The notes under the pieces: model-generated
The model's input: only the letters and a program-made list of their open reading frames with translations
Databases searched by the model: none
Told to the model about the DNA's origin: nothing
Assembly (NCBI RefSeq): GCF_014279595.1
Contig: NZ_CP047943.1
Coordinates: forward strand, 868,001 to 932,000
Reading direction: 5' to 3'
From: Synechococcus sp. RS9909
GTDB taxonomy: Bacteria > Cyanobacteriota > Cyanobacteriia > PCC-6307 > Cyanobiaceae
Length of the DNA stretch: 64,000 nucleotides
Translations under genes and position numbers: made by a program
Shown: positions 39,001 through 51,000 of the stretch, piece by piece
Position numbering within the stretch: the first letter of the stretch is position 1
How the letters are laid out: the number at the start of each line of letters is the position of its first letter

Positions 39001-42000
39001 ATCTTTGATGTTGACGGACAAATTGGCGTCATTGTCCTGGTGGATTAGCGTGCCGGAGCGCAGCGCCTTAAGGGTCCCCCCATCAAAATTGATCTCGGCA
39101 AGACCGTTATAGCCCTCGCTCAACACTCGCGCGGTTTCAAGCGTACCGCCCGAGTTCACGTTAATCGTCGCACCTGGGTCACCCGATGCACCTCCCTTAC
39201 CCCACGGGTTGAGCCAAGCGCGCCAGGCCTGTGCACCAGAAATGCTGGATTGACCACCGCCACTGATGCTCACCACACCGCCATCGTTGATGTTCAACGT
39301 GCCGGTGCCAGCCGTGCCGGTGTTGTGCAGTTTGCCGCCGATGTAAACCGCACCCTTGCCACCACCAATATTGAGATCACCGGAGACATTGACCGTACCG
39401 TGTGAGCCCTTGCCCGAGCCAATCGCGAAGGTGCCGCCGCTACCGGTGGTGAGGCTGCCGCCTGTGGCGATGTTGAGCGTGCTGTTGCCATACACATTCA
39501 CCAAGTCGGTGCCATCGATGGTGCCTTCCACGTTGAGCGTGCCGCCGGCCACGAGGGTGCTGCCGCTGTAGCCGTGGTTGCCGCTGAGGGTGAGCGTGCC
39601 GGCACCGGCCTTGCGGATGCCGCCGCTGCCGGCGCTGGAGGTGCCGCTGAGGCTGAGCGTGGTGCCTTGGTTCACCACGTCAATGGTGGTGGCGCCACTG
39701 CCGGCGATGGTGATGTTGCGATCGCTGCTGGCGCTGGTGCCGGTGTATTTGAGGGCACCACCGGCCAGTTGCAGGTTGGCGGCGGCGTTGCTGGAGGCGC
39801 CGATCGAGCTGTTGGCGCCGCCATCGGCGAGGTTCGACACACTGAGTGTGCCGGCCGACACGCGGGTGGAGCCGGTGTAGGTGTTGGCGCTGTTGCCGAG
39901 GGTGAGTTCACCACCGGCGGCGTTGATGTCGAGCGAACCGCTGCCGGAGATGGTGCCGGTGAGCGCGGCGCTCATCGCATCCACGCTGAAGCTGGCGCTG
40001 CCGGTGGTTTTGAACTCGTGGAAGGTGTAATCGATGCCGCCGATGTTCACCGTGCGCACGGTGGTGCCACCCGACGCTGCTGGTGTGGCACCGGCGTAGC
40101 GCACGACAACGATGCCGGTGGCGCCATCGCCACCCCGGGAATCGCTGCCGCCGGCGTTACCGCTGCCGCCGCCGCCGCCGCCGGTGTTGGCCTGCGCTGC
40201 GGTTGGCCGGCTGGTTGTCGCAACTGCCCCGGTGGCACCGCCACCCTTACCACCGGAGCCCGCTGCCGCGTTGGGACTAGAGCCGTAGCCATGCACGCCG
40301 CCGCCGCCGCCGCCGCCGAAGTAGCCGTCGTCGCCGAGGCCCGCCGCACCAGCCCAATCCACGTAGAGGCCAACGCCACCATCTCCAGCCTTGCTGGAGC
40401 TCCAGTTACCACCGGGGCCTCCGGCGCCGCCGCCACCGCCGGTGGGATAGCCGTTGCTGCGGTTGCCGCGGCCGGTGCCGCCGGCAAAGCCCTGACCCTC
40501 GGTGCCTGGGATCGCTGCGTAGCTGTAACCCTGGCCGCCGCCGCTGGCGCCCGTGGCCGCCCGCTGAGCAGTCCAGGAGCCGCCGTGGCCGCCCCCCAGG
40601 GCCGTGATGCCAAAGATCGACGACGATCCGCCAGAGGTGGCGCGGATCGTGGCGGCATTCATCTTGTTGTAGTTGTTGGCGCCAAAGCCCTTGTTGCCCA
40701 CCACCACGCCATAGCTGCCGCCGGCGATCACCTGGGTGCCGGTGAGCACGCCGCCGCCGCCGCCGCCGCCGCCCACCCAGGCGCCGCCGCCGCCGCCGCC
40801 ACCCACCACCAGGTAGTCGACCTGGATGCCCATGGCGATGGTGGCCAGGCCATTGAGGGTGATGGCGTTGCCGATGGAGGTGCCGCTGGAGAGCAGCAGG
40901 CTGGAGCCATCCTCCAGGGTGAGGTCGCCAGCACCGACGGGCGTGGTGTTGGTGCCATCGGACGACAGCGCCAACGTGCCCGCTTGCACCGTGGTGCCGC
41001 CGCTGTAGGTGTTGTTGGCCACCAGGCTGAGGGTGCCGCTGCCTTGCTTGGTGAGTGAGCCTTCGCCGCTGATCACCTGGCTGAGGGTGATGGAACCACT
41101 GCGGTTCACTACCAGGCTGCCGCCACCGCTGTTGGCGGTGTTCACATCGCTATCGAGGATGATCGCGCCGCTGCCTGCCGTGCCACTGGCGCCGCCATTG
41201 CCGAGCTGCAGCACGCCTTGGGCCACCTGGGTGGTGCCGGAGTAGACGTTGTTGCCCGTGAGGGTGAGCGTGCCGGCGCCCTGCTTGAGCAAATTGCCGG
41301 TGCCATCGAGCACCTGGGCAAAGGTGAGATCGTCGGAGCGGTTCACCGCCAGGGTGGCGTTGTTCACCAGGCGGCCACTGCCGAGGCTGCCACTGGTGCC
41401 GCCAGCGCCGACCTGGAGCACACCGTCATCAATGCGGGTCTGGCCGCTGTAGGTGTTGGTGGCGGTGAGAGTGGTGGTGCCGCTGCCAGCCTGCACCAGG
41501 GTGCCGCTGCCGCTGATTGCTGCACCAATGGTGAGATTGTCGCTGCGATCAATCACCAGTTGGCCCTGGTTGCTGATGGCACCACTGCCGAGCGGGTTGG
41601 CGCTACTACCACCCGTGATCTTCAGGGTGCCGCCAGCAATGGCGGTGCTGCCGTAGCTGTTGTCGCCGGCGAGGGTGAGGGTGCCATCGCCGGCGGCGGT
41701 GGTCAGCTTGCCGGCGCCGGTGATGTTGCCGCTGATCTTGGCGGCGAGGTTGGAGTAATCGAGGGCGAATGAGTTGTTGCTGCCAACAGATGTAAAAGCG
41801 TGAATTGTATAGGTTTCGTTGTTCTCTGTGATCGTGCTGATGGAGCCGCCGGTGGCGAATGTTTCACCGCGGTAGCGGATCACAACGATGCCTGAGCCGC
41901 CGGCTCCTCCCGCGTGGCCTGTTCCACCAGCGCCGCCACCCCCGCCGCCTGTTGCAGACGTGCCAGCGGTAGCAACTGCTGTGTTGTTGTTTGCGTCAGT

Positions 42001-45000
42001 ACCTACGCCACCATCTCCGCCTCCACCTTGGCCCCCGGCTGCAGCAGTTCTAGTGCCACGTCCATCAGAGATGCCGCCACCGCCGCCACCGGCAAACCAT
42101 CCTGATTCACCAAGGTCAGCTGCGTCCGCCCATGCAACATATTTACCTACGCCGCCTGCACCACCGGCAGAATCGTCAACACCATCGCCACCAACTCCGC
42201 CGGCGCCACCACCCCCTCCACTAGCATTGTCATACGTGGAGTTGCCGTCGGAATTATTCGTCGAACCACCTGTATTTCCTTGGTCGCCATGTACAGCGTC
42301 ACCAGGAGTCTGGCCCTGTGAGCCGGAGCCACCGCCACTTGCTCCGTTCTTGCCAACGCCAACAGTAGCCGAATTGTAAGTACGTCCACCGCCGCCACCA
42401 CCGCCGTATGCGGTGATCCCGAATGCGCTTGAGGATAAACCTGATGTCCCCGGATTATCCCCGCCAGCAGAACCACCACCACCACCGGCACCAACGGTGA
42501 TTATGTTTGCGTCAATCGAACTGATCGTGGTTTGTCCCAAGACGAATCCACCTGCGCCGCCACCGCCACCACTCGCCCCGACACCAGCACTAGAACCACC
42601 ACCGCCACCACCACCAACAATCAAATACTCCACATCAATCGGCTGAATCGTGAGGCCGATGGTGGCGTCGCCGTTGAGGGTGATGTTGTTGGCGATATCA
42701 ACGCCGTGGCCAAGCAATAGTGATGAACTACCCGCCAGGCTGAGGGCGCCGGTGCCGAGGCCGGCGGAGGCGCGCAGGGTGAGTGTGCCGGCGGCCACGT
42801 TGGTGTCGGCAGCGAGGGTGGCGGAGTTGTCGGCATCGAGGATCAGTGTGCCGCCGCCCTGTTTCACCAGCTTGGTGCCGGCGACGTCGCTGGCTGTGAT
42901 CGCACCGGTGAGGGTGAGGGTGCTGTTGGGATTGAAGACATCGATGCGGCCTTCTTTGCCGCCTTCGATGCTGATGGCGCGGTTGATGCTGCCGGTGGCA
43001 CCGGTGTAGCGCAGGCCACCACCGTCAAACACCAACTGGGATGCACCGATGGCGCCCACCGAATCGCCCAGGGTCGACACACTGATCAGGCCGCCTTCCA
43101 CGCGGGTGGTACCGCCGTAGGTGCTGTTGCCGCTGAGGGTGAGCGTGCCGGTGCCGGTTTTCACCACGCTGCCGCGGGTGCCCGTGCCGGCGTCACTGAT
43201 CACACCGGCAAAACCGCTGTCGCTGTTGTTGCCACCCACGGTGAGGGTGTTGTTGCCAAGGTTGAGCGTGCCGCCGGCGCTGCCGCCACCGGCCAACGAG
43301 CCGATACTGAGATCGGTGCCATCCAGCGTGAGCGTGGCGCCAGCGGTGTTGTCGATCCGCACCGCGGCCTGGCTGCCGAGGGCGCCGCTGTCGGTGACTT
43401 TCACCGTTCCGCCGGTGATGGTGGTCGCACCGGAGAAGGTGTTGGCACCGGAGACCGTCAGCGTGCCGAGGTCGGTGTCGAACGTGACATCGCCTGAACC
43501 GGAGATGACACCGGTGAGCGATGCTGCTAGATCGGGCTGGAATGTATAGGCCGCATTGGGATCAGTGAATGCATGGATGGTGTAGCTGGTTCCCTGGGCA
43601 TCGGTGAAGTTCGAAATACTCCCGCCGGTAGCCACTTGAGACGTCGCGTAGCGAACAAGCACAACGCCTGAGCCGCCATCGCCACCTTTGCCGGTTCCGT
43701 CGCGCTCGGCGCCGCCACCGCCGCCGCCGGTGTTGGCCAAACCGTTGCCCGGCCGCCCAGTGCTGTTGTTGAGGCCAGCGTCACCGCCGCCCCCCTGGCC
43801 GCCGGTAGACGCGGGGCGAGTAGCGGCGTAGTAGGAGCCGCCACCGCCGCCGGCAAACCAGCCCGACTCGCCAAACGTCGTGCCGAATTGGGTGGAGAAG
43901 TCAAGACCATCTCCGCCGAAGCCCTCCTGTCCAGCTTGCCCGGCACCGCCGCCACCAGCGGTGATCCCACCGGTGGAACCAAGCGGACCGCCGTCATTGC
44001 CAAAACCGCCGCTTGCGCTTGTCGGCTGCAAAGCCGTACCGCTGTTGGAGTCCCGGCCACCACCGCCACCAGAACCCCCCGCTTGGCCGGCCGTATCGCT
44101 CGTGCTGCCCCCGGAATAGCCGCCGCCGCCGCCTCCACCGAGCGCGGTGAGCCCAAAAGCCACGGTGTTTTCACCCGTGTCGCCTTTATTCGTACCAGCC
44201 GACGGCCAAGGACTCACAAGAGCCCCCTGTTTGCCAGCGCCGCCCGCCCCAACGGAGACCGCTCCCGCATCCCAAACGAGAAGTCCACTCTGGTAGATCA
44301 GACCGCCGGCACCGCCGCCTCCACCGTGCGGTGAACCTCCGCCACCGCCGCCACCGCCAACGAGGAGAACATCAATCTCCAGCGGCGCAAACCCGATCGT
44401 GGCATCGCCCGCGAGGTCAATTGCATTCGACAGCGTCGTGCCGTGGCCAAGCAACAGCGTGGTGGCGCTGCCAAGAGTGATTGCGCCAGTACCCGCCGCT
44501 CCGGTGACACCAGTTATGAGCGTGCCGGCGGAAACAGTCGTGCCGCCGGAGTAGGTGCTCGCCGCGGTCAGCCGCAGCGTGCCAGGGCCGGCCTGCTCGA
44601 TGGCCCCGGTGCCGCTGATCGAGCCGGTGAGCACGATCTCGTCGCTGCGGTTGAAGATCAGCTCTCCGTCGTTGGTGATGTTGCTGAGGGCGATCATGCC
44701 CAGTGCGCCGCCGTTGCCCAGTTGCAGCGCACCATTGGCGATGGTGGTGGTGCCGCTGTAGACGTTGCTGCGGGTGAGGGTGAGGGTGCCGCTGCCGTCT
44801 TTGCGCAGGCCGCCTGCACCGGTGATCGTGCCGTCGAAGCTGGTGGTTGAGGCATCGCCCACCTTCAAGGTGGTGTGAGCGCCGAGGCCCACATTGCCCT
44901 TGGCGCCGCCGCCACCGGCCAGTGAGCCCACGGCCACCGTGAGCGGGTTGGTGCTGGGATCGGCGGCCGTGTTGGCCAGGATCAGTTGGGTGTTGGCGCT

Positions 45001-48000
45001 GGAGCTGAGGGTGACGGCCGCGGCGGTGAGGGCATTGGCGCTTTCGGCGCGCAGGTTGCCGGAGTTGAGATTGAACGCACCACTGAAGCCGCTGTTGTCG
45101 CCAGCCAGGGTGAGGCTGCCGGTGAAGCTGAGGTTGAGCACGCCGTAGCCGTTCGTGCTGCTGTTCGATGCAATGGTGAAGTTGGTAAACCCTGTTGAGA
45201 AGTCTTCTCCGAACAGGTCGCCCGAGCCGTAGGCCGCGCGAATCACTTTGGCCTGCACGTCTGAGCCGCTTTGGCTCAGTTCCACAACAGCAACTTTGTT
45301 GAGTCCGTTCTGTGCCTGAACCTGAAAGTAACCCTTGCCTGTTGACGAGTCGAATGAACGACGCGTGATCGTTCCTGTCAGAGCAGTCCCGCTGTTGACG
45401 GCGCCACCACCGAGTTTTGCGCCGGTGATGCTGTCGAGCGCTTCCTGCACGGTCATGCCCGTGGCCACGGTGGTGGCGGTGGTGGTGAGGAAGGGTGCAT
45501 GGCTGGCCACCGGCGTGCCGGTGAGTGTCACCGTGCCGGCATTGGCGGCATCGGCGCTGCTGATGTTGCCGCTGATCGTGAGATCACCGGCTGATTCCAC
45601 ATTCAGCGCAGCGCCGGCATTCACCGTCACATTCCCCGAGATGGTGGCCGTGAAGTCGACCCCGCTCAGGTCGAAGCTTCCGCTGCTGTTGAAGGTGTGG
45701 ATGCGGTAGCCCGCAGCGGAGCCGGTGTTGGGAGCGGTTTCGGTGCCGCCGTTGGCGATGTCGGTGTCGCCGAGATAGCGCACCACCACCACACCGGAGC
45801 CGCCAGCGCCGCCGATGCCCGTGCCGCTGCTGTTGTAGCCGCCGCCGCCGCCGCCACCGCCGGTGTTGGTGGCTCCTGCTTCACCGGTGCCCAGCTTGCC
45901 GTCACCACCGCCGCCCACACCGCCCAGGCCATAGCCAGTGGTGACCGCCGTGGTGTTGTCGGGGCCGCCGCCGCCACCGCCGGCGTAGAAGGTTTCCGTG
46001 CCGGTGATCGTGCTGGGCAGGCCGGCGCCGCCGCTGCCGGGCTGGCCTGGACCTGTGGCGTTTTCACCTTGGGCCCCGGCGCCGCCGCCGCCGCCACCGC
46101 CGCCGGAGAAACCGTCGCCGCCAGGGTTGCCCTGGCCTGTGGTGCCGTCTGCGCCAAGGCGGTTCACGGTGTTGGTTTCACCGTCGCCACCGCCACCGGA
46201 GCCGCCAGTGGTGGCATTACGGCCGCTGTTGGCATCGCCGCCGGCGCCGCCACCGCCGCCAACGGCGGTGATGCTGCCGAACTTGGAATCGCCGCCCTTG
46301 GCGCCGGGTTGGTTCACGGTGCCGCCTGAACCACCACCCCCCACCACCACAGCTGCCGAGCTGCTGGTGAGGATGGCGGTGCCTTCCACGAAGCCGCCGC
46401 CGCCACCGCCGCCGCCGTTGTCGCCGCCACCCCCGCCGCCGCCGCCCACCACCAGGTAGTCGACCGGCAGGCCCAGGGTGATGGCCACGGTGCCGTTGAG
46501 GGTGAGATCGCTCTGCAGATCCACACCAGGGGCCAGCACCAGCTCGGTGTTGGCGTTGCCATCAAGGCCCATGCGCAGGCCGCCACTGAAGCCGCCGGCA
46601 TTGGTTGTGCTCAGCGCCAATGTGCCGGCGGTCACATCCATGCCGCCGCTGAACGTGTTCGCTCCAGCCAGATTGAGGAGATCGCTGCCGTTTTTTACAA
46701 CCTTGCCCGCCCCGGTGATCGCGCCGGTGATCGAGAAGCCGTTGGAGCGGTTGGTGGCGAGCACGGCGCCATTGGCGATCTGAATCTCGCCGGTGCCGGC
46801 ACTGCCGGTGGTGCCGCCATCGCCGATCTGCAGCGTGCCTTCGCTGATCTTGGTGAGGTTGTAGGAGTTGGTGCCAGTGAGCGTCAGCTGGCCGGCCCCG
46901 GTTTTTTCAAACGTGCCAGCGCCTGAGATGTTTTTGCTGGAGACAAATGTTGAATTGCTGATGATGTCGAAGATCAGCTGGCCGTTGGCACCAATGGCCA
47001 CCGTGCCATTGCCTCCGAGGCTGCCGTTGGCCGTGCCATCACCGATCCTGAGCGTGCCATCGCTGATGGTGGTGGCGCCGGTGTAGGCATTGCCGCTGCC
47101 GGTGAGCGTGGTGGTACCGCTGCCCGCCTGCTCCAGCGAACCTTTACCAGTGATGTTGCCAGCCAGGGTCTGATTGTTAGCGCTGTTGAGCACCAAGGTG
47201 CCGGCATTGCTGATGGCGCCGGCGTAGTTGCCCTGGCCTAGGCTGCCGCTCACTTCCACGCGGCCACTGGTGATGGTGGTGTCGCCGCTGTAGGTGTTGG
47301 CGCCGGCGAGGATCAGCCCACCACCATTGGTGTCGAGCTGCACCGAATGCGTTCCAGTGCCCGAGATGGTGCCGCCCAGTGTGACGCTGGAAGCAGCGAG
47401 AGTGAACGACTGGCTGCCGGATTTGAAGGTGTGCACGGTGTAGCCGTCTGAGAGGCCACTGCCCGTTTGTGCTGCCCCAGAGTCTGCAGTGCTGCCGGAT
47501 GTGGCCGCCGCTGCACCCAGATAACGCAGCACCACAATGCCGGAGCCACCGCTGCCCGGTGTGGCGTTGGTGTCTCCGGCAAAGCCACCACCACCGCCAC
47601 CACCGCCGGTGTTGGAATCGCCGGACGTGGCCGCCGCTGTGCCCTTGCTGCCTGCACCCCCACCACCGAGGCCGCCAGCGCCTGCGCTATTGGACGTCGA
47701 TGCGACGCCACCACCACCACCACCGGCGAAGTAGCCGTTGTCACCCAGGCCAAGTTCAGCCACCCAGTCGACGTATACGCCGTCGCCACCGGTGCCGCCA
47801 ATGGCCCCATTGCCCGAGGCATCACCACCCTTTGCTGCGGCGCCGCCACCGCCGCCGCCGCCATAGGTGGATTCGGCACCGCCGCCAACACCGCTGCCGC
47901 CCGCAAAACCCTGGTCGTCGGTGCCAGCTCCGCCTACTTGAGGCCCGCTGCCACCCGCACCGGAGCCGCCAGTGATGGAGTTGGAGCTGCCGCCCCCAAT

Positions 48001-51000
48001 GGCGGTGAGACCAAGAGCACCGGAGTCGCCGCCTTTTTGGCCTGCTGCTCCACCAGACCCAACCACCACATCTCCAGACCAGCCGGCTAGATCGATTGAC
48101 CCCTCAAGCAGGCCGCCACCACCGCCGCCGCCCCCGTGGCGTGTGCGGCCACCGCCGCCGCCGCCAACAATCAAATACTCAACCGTGGTGTCGAGGCCGA
48201 TGGTCGCCGCGTCGGTGAGAGTGATGTCGTTGGCAAACGATGTAACCGCGCGGCCAAATTCGAGCCGTGCTGCGCCGATGCTCACCGCAGCTGTACCGAG
48301 CGCCTGGTTGTTGTAAACACCGAGCGTGCCGCTGCTGATCGACACCGCGCCGGTGAAGCCAGTGTTGTTGCCATCGTCGTAGTTGTCGCCGGCGATTGAG
48401 AGTCGGCCACTACCGATTTGTGACAAGGTGCCTGCGCCACTAATCGCCTGCGACAGGATCAGGGTGTCGCTGCGATTCGCTGCAAGCGTTGCGCCACTGG
48501 CGATCTGAATCTCGCTGGTGCCTGCCGAACCCGATGAACCGCCGCTGCCCAGTTGCAGGGTTCCAGCGCTCACGTTTGTGCCGCCGCTGTAGATGTTGTT
48601 GCCGGTGAGCGTGAGCGTGCCAGCTCCTGTTTTGGTGATTGCACCACTGCCGGAGATCGTGCCGGCATAGCTGGTGCTCGTGCCGGCCGAGCCGATCTGC
48701 AGCGTGGTGTCAGCCCCGAGCACGACGTTGCCGCCGCTGGTCCCACCGCCTGAGAGCGAGCCGATACTGACGGTGAGATTGTTGTTAGTTGGATCGAGGT
48801 CTGTGTTCGCCAGTTCCAGGTTGGCGCCAGCTGTGTTGCTCAGTGAGACGGCTGAGCCGCTCCCGAGTGCGGAGCTGCTGGTGGCTTTGACGGTGCCGCC
48901 AGTAATGCTGGTGGCGCCGGTGTAGTTGTTTGTTCCTGAGAGCGTCAGGGTGCCGCGTTGGGTGGTAAGCGTGAGGTCTCCATTGCCGCTGATGCTCCCC
49001 GTGATCGCAGCCACCATGTTGTCGGTAACCGTAAAGGTGCCAGACGATGTGAATGCATGGACTTGGTATTCGACACCATTGACGCCGTTTGTGCCATCTC
49101 CTGTAAATGATTTGGCCGTGCCGCCCGTTGCAGTGACTGGTCCTGCGTAGCGAACCGCCACGATGCCCGAGCCACCCGCGCCGCCGGAAGTGCCTGCATT
49201 GCGGCTCGCGGCACCACCACCGCCAGTGTTGGCTTGGCCGGCACCGCCATTTCCGGCTGGTGTGGATTGACCATCAGTTCCCGGGACGTCGCCGCCGCCG
49301 CCTAATCCGCCCGCCCCGGAGTGCCCCGGGTCTGCGGTTCGATGGCCGGCGCCACCGCCGCCGCCGGCAAAGTATCCCGATTCTCCTAGCTCAGCGGCGT
49401 CCGCCCACGCGACATACACGCCGACGCCGCCATCTCCTCCATCCGCGGACGATGCACCCGGCCCACCCGCGCCGCCACCACCGCCGCCGCCATAGTCGCT
49501 ACCACCCGCGCCGCCACCTCCCGCGAATCCTTGGCCCGCCTTGCCGGATCCTGCCTCATAGTTGGTCAACCCAGCCCCACCACCACCAGAGCCGCCATCC
49601 TGTTGCGAGTTTGCCAACACCGTTCCATATCCGGCAGCGCCGCCACCGCCGAAGGCCGTGATGGTTCCCAAGGATGAGTCGTCACCACGCTCGCCGTGAC
49701 GACTGCCGTTCGCATCGGTTCCGCCAGCGCCGCCGTCACCGACCGTGACGGACGTTGTGCTGCCCAGGGTTGTGAGCCCCGTGAGCAGGCCACCGGCGCC
49801 GCCGCCGCCGCCCACATCCCGGCCAGCGCCGCCGCCACCACCGCCCACCACGAGGTACTCCACTTCCAGGTCCGCAAAGCCGATCGTGGCGTTGCCGGTG
49901 ATGTCAATCGCATTGGCCAGCGTTACGCCGTGGCCGATAAGGAGCGACACGCCGCCCCCGAGGGAAACCATCCCGGTGCCGAGGGCAGCGTCGCTGCGGG
50001 TGATCAGCGTGCCAGCAGATACGGTCGTTCCGCCGGTATAGGTATTACTTGAAGTGAGTGTGAGGCTCCCGCTACCCGCCTGCTCGACGCTGCCGTCTCC
50101 ACTGATCGCCTGAGACAGGATCAGAGTGTTGCTTCGATTGGTGGCGAGAGTTGCACCTGTCGCGATGTCGATCGTTCCGGTGCCTGCAGAGCCAGAGGCT
50201 CCCCCACTGCCCAGTTGCAGGGTGCCAGCGCTGACGCTTGTGCCGCCGCTGTAGGTGTTGGAGCTGGTGAGTGTGAGTGTGCCAGCGCCTGATTTGGTGA
50301 GGGTGCCACTGCCGGAGATCACGCCGGCGAAGGGGGTCGCTGCACCATCAGTGCTCAGGGTGGTGTTGGCACCCAGCACCACATTGCCGCCGCTGATGCC
50401 ACCGCCTGAGAGCGCACCAATGCTGACGGTGAGCGGAGTGGCGACCGGATCTGCAGAGGTGTTCGCCAGTTCCAACGTGGCGCCAGCTGTGTTGCTCAGA
50501 GACACGGCGGAGCCCTTCCCGAGTGCATCACTGCTGGTGGCTTTAACGCTGCCGCCACTAATGCTGGTGGTGCCGGTGTAGGTGTTCGCTCCTGAGAGGG
50601 TCAGGGTGCCGCGATCAGCAGCGAGTGTCAGCTGATCGCTGCCGCTGATGCTGCCGGTGAGGGTCGCAGCAAGGTTGTTGATTTCAAATGTTGAGCTGCC
50701 AACGGCTGTGAATTGATGAATGGTGTAATCAGCCGCCGTGCCCGTGCCGCTCGTGGTTGTTCCACCCGTGGCGGCTTGTGCGCCCTGGTAGCGCACGATG
50801 ACAACACCGGAGCCGCCATCCTTGCCGCCACCAGCGCCGCCACCGGTGTTAGCGGTGCCAGATTGGCCTGGACCGCCACCGCCGTAGGACTGGCCGCCTG
50901 TTCCAACGGTCCAATTGCTGAGGTACCCGCCTGCACCGCCACCGCCGTAGCCAACTTGTGAGCCAGTGATGTCTGAGTAGATGCCGATGCCTCCAGCTCC

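Noticed and set aside
40047-40658. Minus-strand Arg/Ala-rich frames within the glycine-rich modules (also 43527-44174, 45666-46157, 47313-47906, 50628-51245)
   Set aside because: They are shifted readings of the GGC/GGT-rich modules of the giant gene, and recur at each module for that reason.
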